A stretch of 29,006 bases of DNA from contig JAEYQZ010000018.1 in assembly GCA_023409695.1 (NCBI GenBank), forward strand, positions 1 through 29,006. The letters run 5' to 3'. Both the position numbers and the translations under genes were made by a program. How positions within the stretch are numbered: position 1 is the stretch's first letter; each line of letters begins with the position of its first letter. This stretch comes from Methanobacteriota archaeon (GTDB lineage Archaea > Methanobacteriota > Methanobacteria > Methanobacteriales > Methanobacteriaceae). Below are positions 1 to 7,945 of the stretch, piece after piece. A model generated the notes under the pieces. The model saw nothing but the letters and a program-made list of their open reading frames with translations, was not told where the DNA came from and searched no databases.

Positions 1-608
1 CTTATACTTGGTGATGGAGGTTCAAAACTTAGTATATTGTTATCTATTTCTACTCTTTTAAAAGCTTTTTCTATTCGCTTCATAATGTCATCAAGATCTA
101 ATCTTTTATCTTCGATCTTCTCTAAATCAAGTTCTACAATAACATTCATGTCGGCGTAATTAAGGTTAAAATTCTTTAAAATGTCATTCATGCTACTTTT
201 ACCAATCTGGTTGGCTATTCTTCTTACAAACTCCTCATCATCCATGTATTCTTCCTCAAAATATATGGCCATGGTTGGAGTTGATATTTTTTTCCTTGCA
301 TCAACGATCTCAATTAACCTTGGAAGACCAAGTGTAACGTTTAATTCAGCTACCCCTGCATAGTGAAATGTTCTCATTGTCATCTGGGTACCTGGTTCTC
401 CCACAGATTGTGCTGCTACAGTACCTACTGCTTCACCATCTTCCACTTTAGCACGTTCATATGCTTTTATGATTCTGTCTATTAGTTCTCCAAGTTCTTT
501 ATCACTTAACTCGCGTCTTTCGGCAGCAGCAGCTATTTCATCAATTAAACTTTCAGGAAAATTAGCTTTTTTCTTCTTTATGATTTTCATAACACGTTTT
601 TCTGGCAC
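1..608 (-). CDS. rpoA2: DNA-directed RNA polymerase subunit A'' (partial, C-terminus beyond window)
   Basis: C-terminal part of the largest RNA polymerase subunit, encoded separately as usual in archaea. Translation from a GTG at 606-608 begins MPEKRVMKIIKKKKANFPES and stays open to the left edge, giving 202 codons of a protein normally near 400. Residues about 60-105 carry the near-universal trigger-loop block (AAQSVGEPGTQMTMRTFHYAG, then NVTLGLPRLIEI), which closes on the incoming NTP in the active site. A GGGTGG sequence lies just upstream of the GTG as a ribosome site. The gene follows rpoA1 after 60 bases and is the last operon member visible. The identification is secure; only the 3' end is missing. 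Confidence 0.96.
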   Translation of the reverse strand, partial: MPEKRVMKIIKKKKANFPESLIDEIAAAAERRELSDKELGELIDRIIKAYERAKVEDGEAVGTVAAQSVGEPGTQMTMRTFHYAGVAELNVTLGLPRLIEIVDARKKISTPTMAIYFEEEYMDDEEFVRRIANQIGKSSMNDILKNFNLNYADMNVIVELDLEKIEDKRLDLDDIMKRIEKAFKRVEIDNNILSFEPPSPSI

Positions 609-658
609 GAAACCACCCAACTACTTTAAATCTTTATAAAACTCAAAAATATTAAATT

Positions 659-679
659 CCAGTAAATATTATTTACTGG
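659..679. repeat. Perfect 9-bp inverted repeat over the rpoA1 stop codon
   Basis: CCAGTAAAT (659-667) and ATTTACTGG (671-679) are exact reverse complements around a 3-base loop. The stem contains the rpoA1 stop codon (669-671) and the last sense codons, in the rpoA1-rpoA2 junction. No long T-run follows on the minus strand, so it does not look like a simple terminator. It could be an mRNA processing or stability hairpin; the function is inference. Confidence 0.6.
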
Positions 680-3281
680 TTTTGATCCTTATCTCATCGA
701 TTACTTTGTCTAAATCCACTATTCTTCCGTAATCACTTTTTGCAGGGTCTACTAAATCTTCCCCATATACGGTTTGGATAATAACTCCCCTGTTGTCCCT
801 TACAGTTCCATCTGGTCTGACGCTTAAATCCTGGAGAGCATTTACAAGTCTACGCTGCATGTAACCGCTCTGCGCAGTACGTATAGCTGTATCTACAAGA
901 CCTTCTCTACCACCCATAGCGTGGAAGAAGAATTCAAGTGGATCAAGCCCTGATTTGTAACTTGAGTGCACAAAACCACGTGATTTTGCACCTAACTCAC
1001 CTTTCTTAAAGTGAGGAAGTGTTCTTTCGCTGTAACCCCTGTCAATCCTACCACCACGAACAGACTGCTGACCTACACAAGCTGCTATCTGAGTTAAGTT
1101 AAGCATTGAACCCCTTGCACCTGTAAGTGCCATGACCACTGCATGATTCTTTTCGATGTCAAAGTAACTTTCTGCAATTACCCCTGATTTGTCCCTTGCT
1201 TCACCCAGTTCCTGCATTATTTTCATCTCGAGTGTTTCTTCGAGACTTCTTCCAGGAAGCGCTTCAAGCTCCTCATTGTTGTAAGCTTCAATGAGATTTT
1301 CAACTTTACGTTCTGATCGGGATAAAAGTTCCTCAATTCTGTCCTGTGCTTCTTGAGGAATTTCTTCATCTGCAGTACTGGTTGTAAATCCTCTTGTCAT
1401 AACTCCAGAAATCGCAAGTTTGGTTGCAGAATCTAAGAATTCTCTGGCACTGTCAGTACCATATTCTTTAACTATTGCATCAAGAATATTTCCAGCAAAT
1501 GATCCGAATGATTTGTCGTCAATTACACCCATTTTTAGCTGGCCGTCTTCTATGACTACATAAGCGTCGTTTTTACATTCCTGTTTCAGACATTCGTCAC
1601 ACTTTCTGCAGATTTCTGCTTTGTAGACCATGTTCATATTTTCAGGAAGTAGTAATGAGAATATTTCTTTTCCAGTCCATTTTTCCCCTTTTGGATCTGG
1701 CAATGGCATTCTAGCACGTTTTACTATCTGGAACACTTCATCTTCTTCATAGTCTGAGCCTAATCTGGTTAAGAGATATGCTCCGGATATATGATCGTGA
1801 ATTCCTCCAATAATTGGGCCACCGAATCTTGGGGATAGAATATGTTCTTGAACTCTCATTAATGATTTGGCTTCTGCACGTGATTCTTCAGTCTGGAAAA
1901 CGTGCATGTTCATTTCGTCCCCATCAAAATCCGCGTTGTATGGGGGACATACACATAAATTAAGTCTGAATGTTTTGTAAGGTAAAACTCTAACTTCGTG
2001 TGCCATCATTGACATTCTGTGAAGTGAAGGTTGCCTGTTAAATAGAACAATATCTCCATTTATTAAATGCCGTTCAACTCTAAAACCAACTTCTAATCTT
2101 TCAATTATGGCCTCTTTGGTTTCTTCATATACTCTTACTTTTCTTCCATCTGGTCTTTCTACATAGTTTGCTCCAGGATGCACATCTGGACCGTTTCGAA
2201 TGTATTCCTTCATCTCTTCAATGTTCCAAGGAGTTACATATATAGGTACAGTGACTTCTGTTGCAATCATTTCAGGAACACCGACTTCATTTATACTTAT
2301 ATTTGGATCAGGGGATATAACAGTCCTTGCTGAGAAATTAACCCTTTTACCTGATAAGTTACTTCTGAAACGTCCTTCTTTACCCTTAAGACGTTGTGCA
2401 AGTGTCTTGAGTGGCCTTCCTGACCTGTGTCTTGCAGGAGGTACACCTGATGCTTCATTATCAAAATAAGTTGTAACGTGGTACTGGAGAAGTTCCCATA
2501 AATCCTCTACAATAAGTTGAGGAGCACCAGCTTCCATGTTTTCCTTTAATCTCTGGTTGATTCTTAAAATATCGACAAGTTTGTGAGTTAAATCGTCCTC
2601 AGACCTTTCTCCTGTTTCTAGAGTTATAGAAGGCCTTACAGTAACTGGGGGGACTGGTAAAACAGTTAAAACCATCCATTCTGGTTTTGCAACCTTTGGG
2701 TTTACTCCTAAAAGCATGTGATCTTCGTCTGGGATCTTTTCAAGTCTTTCTCTTACTTCACTTGGAGTTAATTTGTAGTTACCTTCTACAATAGACACTG
2801 GTTTGTCTATTTTAACATCTTCCTGTTCTGTGTCACAGTGAGGGCATTTATCACGTCTTGCGACTGTGTAAATTTCTTTTATGATATCAGTTAAACTTTC
2901 TTCATTTTTAACTAAAGTGTCGATTTTATCTTTATAATCCACAATTTCAACGTCTGTAAGCAATACTCTTGAGCATTCTTTACAGGTTGACCTTAAAATT
3001 TTGTGGATGGTGTCTGCAAAACCCACGTGAATTACTGGCCTTGCAATATTTATGTGACCAAAGTGTCCTTGACAGTCTCCTCCCTTTGATCCACATGATC
3101 TACATTTAAGTCCAGGATCAATAACTCCGAGCCTTGGATCCATAAGCCCCGCTTCTATTGGATATCCATCTTCGTCGTATGTATCTGGAGTTACTATCTT
3201 GGTAACTGACATTTTTCTTATGTCATCCGGAGACATCAGACCAAAGTTAATCTGGGAAATTTTCTTTAAAATTCCTTGCAA
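669..3281 (-). CDS. rpoA1: DNA-directed RNA polymerase subunit A'
   Basis: N-terminal part of the largest RNA polymerase subunit, carrying the catalytic Mg2+ site. Numbered from the start chosen here (870 residues): clamp zinc ligands C60, C63, C70, H73, a second set C100, C103, C146, C149, the absolutely conserved NADFDGD at 449-455, and the bridge helix near 777-815 (FFFHAMGGREGLVDTA). The protein ends soon after the bridge helix, which is where archaeal A' and A'' are divided. A GTG at 3290 is also in frame, but the ribosome site GGAGTGA (3287-3293) overlaps it and lies 5 bases before a TTG at 3281. That TTG gives MQGILKKISQINFG, which I prefer. Middle gene of the minus-strand operon, 61 bases after rpoB1. 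Confidence 0.96.
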   Translation of the reverse strand: MQGILKKISQINFGLMSPDDIRKMSVTKIVTPDTYDEDGYPIEAGLMDPRLGVIDPGLKCRSCGSKGGDCQGHFGHINIARPVIHVGFADTIHKILRSTCKECSRVLLTDVEIVDYKDKIDTLVKNEESLTDIIKEIYTVARRDKCPHCDTEQEDVKIDKPVSIVEGNYKLTPSEVRERLEKIPDEDHMLLGVNPKVAKPEWMVLTVLPVPPVTVRPSITLETGERSEDDLTHKLVDILRINQRLKENMEAGAPQLIVEDLWELLQYHVTTYFDNEASGVPPARHRSGRPLKTLAQRLKGKEGRFRSNLSGKRVNFSARTVISPDPNISINEVGVPEMIATEVTVPIYVTPWNIEEMKEYIRNGPDVHPGANYVERPDGRKVRVYEETKEAIIERLEVGFRVERHLINGDIVLFNRQPSLHRMSMMAHEVRVLPYKTFRLNLCVCPPYNADFDGDEMNMHVFQTEESRAEAKSLMRVQEHILSPRFGGPIIGGIHDHISGAYLLTRLGSDYEEDEVFQIVKRARMPLPDPKGEKWTGKEIFSLLLPENMNMVYKAEICRKCDECLKQECKNDAYVVIEDGQLKMGVIDDKSFGSFAGNILDAIVKEYGTDSAREFLDSATKLAISGVMTRGFTTSTADEEIPQEAQDRIEELLSRSERKVENLIEAYNNEELEALPGRSLEETLEMKIMQELGEARDKSGVIAESYFDIEKNHAVVMALTGARGSMLNLTQIAACVGQQSVRGGRIDRGYSERTLPHFKKGELGAKSRGFVHSSYKSGLDPLEFFFHAMGGREGLVDTAIRTAQSGYMQRRLVNALQDLSVRPDGTVRDNRGVIIQTVYGEDLVDPAKSDYGRIVDLDKVIDEIRIKTSK

Positions 3282-3342
3282 AATATTCACTCCTATTTGT
3301 TTTAAATTTTAAACCCATAAATTAATAATATTAATTTTCTGA

Positions 3343-5157
3343 TTATGCTTTATCCTTAAGCACGAGTTTTGGGAATATGCATAAACTCTTAAGCTCGTCT
3401 AAAAGTAATTTAAACGCATAAGAAATTTCTACAGGGAATGACTCTGAATCTCCACATATTGGACAGTATTTTCTTCCCCTTATTCTGTCATAAACTCCAA
3501 TCATTCCGCACTCTGAGCATACAATTGCTTCGTACTTATCTGATTCATCAAGAAGCCTTTCTTTAAGTGCAAGTGCTGCACCGTGAGCAATGAGACAGTC
3601 TCTTTCCATTTCCCCAAATCTTAAACCACCTTCTCTTGCCCTTCCTTCTGTAGGTTGTCTTGTTAGAACCTGTACTGGCCCTCTTGACCTTGCATATACT
3701 TTATCAGAAGTCATGTGGTGTAATTTCTGGTAGAAAGCAACTCCTATAAATATTTCGGCTTCTATTCTTTCACCGGTTATTCCGTTGTATAATGATTCAC
3801 GTCCGGCTGTTTCATACCCGTTTGACCTGAGAAGATCTTTAATTAATTCTTCCTCGTCTGCTCCGGTGAACGGAGTTCCATCCATTCTTCTTCCTTCCAT
3901 GGCACCTGCTTTTCCAGCAAGCATCTCAATAACCTGACCGACAGACATCCTTGATGGGATAGCGTGTGGGTTTACCATTAAATCTGGAACAACACCGTCA
4001 GCTGTGAAAGGCATGTTTTCCTGCGAAACTATAAGTCCAACAACCCCTTTCTGTCCGTGTCTTGATGCAAATTTATCCCCAAATTCAGGTTGTCTCTGGT
4101 CACGAACTCGTATTTTAGCAAGTTTACTTCCTTCAACAGTTTCTGTGACCATTACAGCATCAACAACACCTTTTTCACCGTGTCTTACAGTGATTGATGT
4201 TTCACGTCTTCTTTCTGCAACTGTTCCAAATTCATCTATTTCTTCAAGGAACCTTGGAGGGGAAGTTTTACCTATTAAAACGTCACCTGATTTAACTTCA
4301 ACTTCAGGATTTATTATGCCGTCTTCGTCAAGGTATCTGTAAACTTCTTCTGATCTGTATCCTCTAACGGTTTTTTCTGGTAGTTCGAATTTATCTTCCT
4401 GTCCACCAGGATACCTTCTTTCAGAAGCTTCGTATGATCTAAAGAATGATGATCTTGCAAGTCCTCTTTCGATAGATGCTTTGTTAAGTATCAATGCATC
4501 TTCCATGTTGTACCCTTCGTAGGATATAACTGCAACTACAAAGTTTTGACCTGAAGGTCTTGCATCGTAGTTAGTTGCATCTATTGACCTTGTTTTAACT
4601 AAAGGAACTTGAGGTTGATGTAAAAGGTGAGCTCTTGTATCTGTTCTTAAAGCAAAATTAGAAACGTAAAGCCCTAAAGCCTGTTTTGTCATCCCTGCTT
4701 CCATTGTGTTCCTTGGGGATGAGTTGTGGTTAGAATAAGGAATAATACCTGCACATATTCCAAGCATTGTAGAAGGATCAATTTCAAGATGAGTGTGGTC
4801 TTCTGTTACATGGTCCCCAAACATGGCAATATATGTGTTTTCTTCTTCTTCAGCATCTAAATATTCAATTATACCCTGGGTTATGAGATCTTCCCATCCC
4901 ATTTCACCAGCTTCTATAGCGTCAATATGCTCGTCTTTGAGCATTGATTCACCGTCTTTAACTACAATAAGAGGTCTTCTTGTTCGTCCTGGATCGTTGA
5001 ATATATAAATTTCATCAGTTTCTGGATAATGAGTAATGTTCATTTCATGAGAGACTTCGCCGCTTCTCCTTTTTTCCCTCATTTGCTCTACGAAGTCCTC
5101 TGGATCGTCACAAGCTCCTATGAGCTTACCATTAATGTAAATTTTACACTTTTTCAC
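3343..5157 (-). CDS. rpoB1: DNA-directed RNA polymerase subunit B' (C-terminal half of B)
   Basis: C-terminal half of the second-largest RNA polymerase subunit, 604 residues. GYNMEDALILNKASIERG (about 215-232) is the conserved active-site block, with E219 and D220 near the metal and NTP. Further on are EFGDKFASRHGQKGVVG and GGLRFGEMERDC, both hybrid/clamp elements of the family. A C-terminal zinc ribbon uses C547, C550, C565 and C568. The start is GTG with GGGGTT about 6 bases upstream. It begins 12 bases after the rpoB2 stop. The division of B into two genes is normal for Methanobacteriales and most other methanogens and is not a frameshift. Confidence 0.96.
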   Translation of the reverse strand: MKKCKIYINGKLIGACDDPEDFVEQMREKRRSGEVSHEMNITHYPETDEIYIFNDPGRTRRPLIVVKDGESMLKDEHIDAIEAGEMGWEDLITQGIIEYLDAEEEENTYIAMFGDHVTEDHTHLEIDPSTMLGICAGIIPYSNHNSSPRNTMEAGMTKQALGLYVSNFALRTDTRAHLLHQPQVPLVKTRSIDATNYDARPSGQNFVVAVISYEGYNMEDALILNKASIERGLARSSFFRSYEASERRYPGGQEDKFELPEKTVRGYRSEEVYRYLDEDGIINPEVEVKSGDVLIGKTSPPRFLEEIDEFGTVAERRRETSITVRHGEKGVVDAVMVTETVEGSKLAKIRVRDQRQPEFGDKFASRHGQKGVVGLIVSQENMPFTADGVVPDLMVNPHAIPSRMSVGQVIEMLAGKAGAMEGRRMDGTPFTGADEEELIKDLLRSNGYETAGRESLYNGITGERIEAEIFIGVAFYQKLHHMTSDKVYARSRGPVQVLTRQPTEGRAREGGLRFGEMERDCLIAHGAALALKERLLDESDKYEAIVCSECGMIGVYDRIRGRKYCPICGDSESFPVEISYAFKLLLDELKSLCIFPKLVLKDKA

Positions 5158-5169
5158 GCTTTAACCCCT

Positions 5170-6669
5170 TTACTTGGAACTTAAAACTCCCATTTTCTTA
5201 ATTACATTTTCAATTTCAGCTGGATCTGACCCTTCAGATATTTTTGCAAGAAGTGCAAGGTTTTTAACGAGCCCACAATTTGGTCCCTCTGGGGTCTCGT
5301 TTGGACATATCTTTCCAAACTGTGTTGGATGCAAGTCACGAGCTTCAAAGTGAGGTTGACTTCTGCTTAAAGGTGAAACAACCCTTTTAAGGTGAGATAA
5401 TGTTCCCATGTAACTTGTTCTATCGAGCAACTGGCTTACACCGGCTCTTCCACCAACCCAGTTTCCTGTGGCTATAGCGTGTTTTATGTTTTCTGTTAGT
5501 ACATCAGACCTTACAGCCTGTTTTACAGAAGGTTCTTTTCCTCTTGCGAGGCTTCGCTCAAGCTGATATGTCATATCTCTGGTTAAACTTGTAAATGCGA
5601 CTCTGAATAAGTCTTCCATAAGATCACCAGATACTCTGAGTCTTTTGTTGGCGTAATGGTCCTTATCGTGCGGTTCACGAGTTTCAAAAATAACCTGAAG
5701 CAACATTTCTGTCATTTCAGCTAAATAAGTCGCTTTATCTGCTCTATTTTCAGGTTCTACACCCATGTGTGGTAATAGATACCTGTCTATTACGTCTTCA
5801 GCTCTTTTAATCCTGTATTCTTCAGTCATACCTTTCGCGACCCTGTTACCAATGTATTTAACAGCGTCATATCTTGTCATTACTTCTGAAGTCTGTATAT
5901 CGTCTATTAAAAGGAACTGTATATCATTTTCATCAGAAACACTTGTTACCAGTTCTTCATCTGTTTCAAGTCCAAGTGCACGTAGTAGTACAACAAGAGG
6001 TATTTCTCCTGGAACATATGGGAATGATATTCTCAGGAATACTCCTTTTTTCCTAGGTTTTCTGTATTCTAGAGTTATTCGAGCTCTAAATCCACTTTTA
6101 ATTGAAGTTACAATAGCTCTAGCACGTCTATCTTCTCTTTCACCTATACGTTCGAGAATGATTTTGTTAGGTGCAATTTCTTCCATTGTTACAATAGCTC
6201 TTTCAGAACCATTTACAATGAAATATCCTCCAGGATCTTGTGGATCTTCTCCAACTTTCTTTTCCTGTAATTCTCTTTCATTTAATCCATTTAGATGGCA
6301 TATGTTGGATTTAAGCATCACCGGTAATTCGCCGATATACACTTTTTCTAAATCTGGTTTTGGTTCTCCTTCTTTTATAAGGGCCATTTCCAGATACATA
6401 TGTGCAGAATAAGTTAAATTTCTAAGTCTTGCTTCTGTTGGATATATTACACTTTTTGATCCGTCAGCTTCTTTAATAAATGGTTTTCTAATCTCTAATT
6501 TGCCTGTTTCTACTTTGTATTCGCCTTGTTCAAGTACTATAGGTTCAGTTATATCAATGATATCTTGTATTCGGTGGTCTACAAAGTCGTTATAGGATTT
6601 TATATGATGGTCTACCAAATTGTACTGATCAAAAAATGCATCAACCAGTCCCCATGCATTTTTCCCCAT
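5170..6669 (-). CDS. rpoB2: DNA-directed RNA polymerase subunit B'' (N-terminal half of B)
   Basis: N-terminal half of the second-largest RNA polymerase subunit, 499 residues, covering protrusion, lobe and fork regions. Recognisable blocks are GGYFIVNGSERAIVTMEEIAP in the first third and, near the C-terminus, LKRVVSPLSRSQPHFEARDL followed by HPTQFGKICPNETPEGPNCG, the fork-loop and rifampicin-region equivalent. The start is an ATG with GGAGG 6 bases upstream. It is separated from rpoH by an unusually long 188-base spacer filled with inverted repeats, whereas the other gaps in the operon are 12-61 bases. Confidence 0.96.
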   Translation of the reverse strand: MGKNAWGLVDAFFDQYNLVDHHIKSYNDFVDHRIQDIIDITEPIVLEQGEYKVETGKLEIRKPFIKEADGSKSVIYPTEARLRNLTYSAHMYLEMALIKEGEPKPDLEKVYIGELPVMLKSNICHLNGLNERELQEKKVGEDPQDPGGYFIVNGSERAIVTMEEIAPNKIILERIGEREDRRARAIVTSIKSGFRARITLEYRKPRKKGVFLRISFPYVPGEIPLVVLLRALGLETDEELVTSVSDENDIQFLLIDDIQTSEVMTRYDAVKYIGNRVAKGMTEEYRIKRAEDVIDRYLLPHMGVEPENRADKATYLAEMTEMLLQVIFETREPHDKDHYANKRLRVSGDLMEDLFRVAFTSLTRDMTYQLERSLARGKEPSVKQAVRSDVLTENIKHAIATGNWVGGRAGVSQLLDRTSYMGTLSHLKRVVSPLSRSQPHFEARDLHPTQFGKICPNETPEGPNCGLVKNLALLAKISEGSDPAEIENVIKKMGVLSSK

Positions 6670-6692
6670 TAAATTCCTCCAAATATTTCATA

Positions 6693-6846
6693 TTTGGGGT
6701 TGTCAAACACATTGTGCTCGGACTTTCGAATGCATTGCATTCGGGGCCGAGAAAACTGTGTTTTCACCGGCCTTCGAAAGTTCCTAAAATCTTTCAAAAC
6801 CTCAAATTTTAAAAGTAAATTTTGAAAGATTTTATTCAACCCCAAA
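6693..6846. repeat. Nested multi-arm inverted-repeat element between rpoH and rpoB2
   Basis: The outer arms TTTGGGGTTG (6693-6702) and CAACCCCAAA (6837-6846) are exact 10-bp reverse complements. Read on the plus strand, the interior holds CGAATGCA/TGCATTCG around one base (6728-6744), ACTTTCGAA pairing with TTCGAAAGT, GAAAAC/GTTTTC around a TGT loop flanked by GGCCG/CGGCC arms, and a 14-bp pair AAAATCTTTCAAAA with TTTTGAAAGATTTT. Almost every base can pair, giving a closed multi-branched fold in RNA or a cruciform in DNA. It lies wholly in the leader of rpoB2. The stems are read directly; the role (processing site, attenuator or small inserted element) is not known. Confidence 0.75.
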
Positions 6847-6857
6847 AACTAATAAAA

Positions 6858-7091
6858 TTAATCTAATACCAGTCGATAAGTAACAAACTTGCCGGCAGTA
6901 TGGCTTTTACGTGTTATTTTCAAAATATCTCCTGTTTTGGCTTCAATTGCTTTACAAATAGGATCATCCTGTTTGATCTTTGGAAGCTGTTCAGGGTGGA
7001 TATCTAACTCTTTCATTACTTTAGTTATTTCAGATTTTGACAAAATAGTATGTTCTGGAACTAATTTGTGTTTTAAGATATCTTTTTTCAC
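6858..7091 (-). CDS. rpoH: DNA-directed RNA polymerase subunit H
   Basis: Small archaeal RNA polymerase subunit equivalent to the C-terminal domain of eukaryotic Rpb5. It helps form the lower jaw that grips downstream DNA. The 77 residues match the family length, with the conserved start (LKHKLVPEHTILSKSE), a central LPKIKQDDPICKAI and the ending HTAGKFVTYRLV. The start codon is GTG at 7089-7091 with GGAGG about 8 bases upstream. It is the first protein gene of the operon and begins only 29 bases after tRNA-Lys, leaving no room for a normal TATA box outside the tRNA gene. Confidence 0.95.
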   Translation of the reverse strand: MKKDILKHKLVPEHTILSKSEITKVMKELDIHPEQLPKIKQDDPICKAIEAKTGDILKITRKSHTAGKFVTYRLVLD

Positions 7092-7120
7092 ACTTTATCC
7101 TCCAGTAAAAAAATTAAGAA

Positions 7121-7196
<76 letters not shown>

Positions 7197-7204
7197 AAAG
7201 ATAA

Positions 7205-7276
7205 CGCCCTGGCCGGGATTTGAACCCGAGTCGTGGGCTCGACAGGCCCACATGATAGCCCCTACACCACCAGGGC
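7205..7276 (-). tRNA. tRNA-Asp (GUC)
   Basis: Minus-strand cloverleaf with acceptor GCCCTGG/CCAGGGC and discriminator G. The anticodon stem TGGGC/GCCCA surrounds loop CTGTCGA, giving anticodon GTC. The T arm is CGGGTTCAAATCCCG. No CCA is encoded. It has its own TATA box upstream and leads a two-gene unit with tRNA-Lys. Confidence 0.95.
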
Positions 7277-7300
7277 AGCTAAGAATGAGAGTATAATTGG

Positions 7301-7325
7301 GTATACGTATACTTACTTATATACT
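7301..7325 (-). promoter_or_regulatory. tRNA-Asp/Lys promoter with a palindrome between TATA box and start site
   Basis: On the minus strand AGTATATAAG (7316-7325), preceded by a purine-rich BRE-like GAAA, is a strong archaeal TATA box. Transcription would begin about 25 bases downstream, near 7293, giving a leader of roughly 17 bases before tRNA-Asp. The perfect 12-bp palindrome GTATACGTATAC (7301-7312) lies between the box and that start site, a position where a bound repressor would block the polymerase. That regulatory role is inference. Confidence 0.6.
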
Positions 7326-7389
7326 TTTCTATTTCTATCCAATTTTTGTCTTCAGTTATCTATTTTTTGGAGCTTATTAATAATCAAAA

Positions 7390-7463
<74 letters not shown>

Positions 7464-7508
7464 ATAAAGATATAATTACTTACTCCCAGCTGCATATTGA
7501 AATTTGAG

Positions 7509-7584
<76 letters not shown>

Positions 7585-7621
7585 CATTGAATTCGCTTAG
7601 GTTGTATTTTCTGTAACCTAA

Positions 7622-7700
<79 letters not shown>

Positions 7701-7718
7701 TAGGTATTAGTCTATTCC

Positions 7719-7743
7719 TTTAAATAGTTTGTGGTAGTACCAC
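7719..7743 (-). promoter_or_regulatory. tRNA-Thr cluster promoter with upstream palindrome
   Basis: On the minus strand TATTTAAA (7719-7726), preceded by AAAC, forms a TATA box 24 bases from the tRNA 5' end, so the primary transcript would have only a few leader bases. Immediately upstream, GTGGTA and TACCAC are exact reverse complements about a single base (7731-7743). This is a candidate operator at the BRE; its function is inferred from position. Confidence 0.55.
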
Positions 7744-7760
7744 CCGGCGAATATAACTCG

Positions 7761-7803
7761 TTAGATTCTCATAGTATATAATACTATGTGCGATTAAATC
7801 TAA
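7761..7803. repeat. Nested inverted repeat downstream of pgk
   Basis: TTAGATT (7761-7767) pairs with AATCTAA (7797-7803). Inside, CATAGTAT (7770-7777) pairs with ATACTATG (7781-7788) around an ATA loop. It sits in the 250-base gap between the pgk stop and the tRNA-Thr promoter. No T-run directly follows the outer stem on the minus strand, so a small structured RNA or processing site is as likely as a terminator. Closer to pgk, an AT-rich palindrome AAACATATGTTT is embedded in near-symmetric flanks at about 7897-7921 and may end pgk transcripts. Confidence 0.45.
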
Positions 7804-7945
7804 AATTTTTATTTTTTGAATAATTAAAGAGAAAGTCAATTCATCTAAGTTTTAATCCATGATTAAACATTTACTATAAATTTTAAATTTTCCCTCAAAT
7901 TAAAACATATGTTTAAAATTTAAATTATATAAAATAAAAGGTTTA

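Noticed and set aside
5765..6412. 215-codon open frame on the plus strand opposite rpoB2
   Set aside because: It is the antisense shadow of a strongly conserved RNA polymerase gene, has no ribosome site and gives a Ser/Ile-rich low-complexity product.
3343..6669. B subunit in two genes, possibly a frameshift or broken rpoB
   Set aside because: Both halves have their own ribosome sites and complete motifs, and the split of B is normal in Methanobacteriales and many other methanogens.
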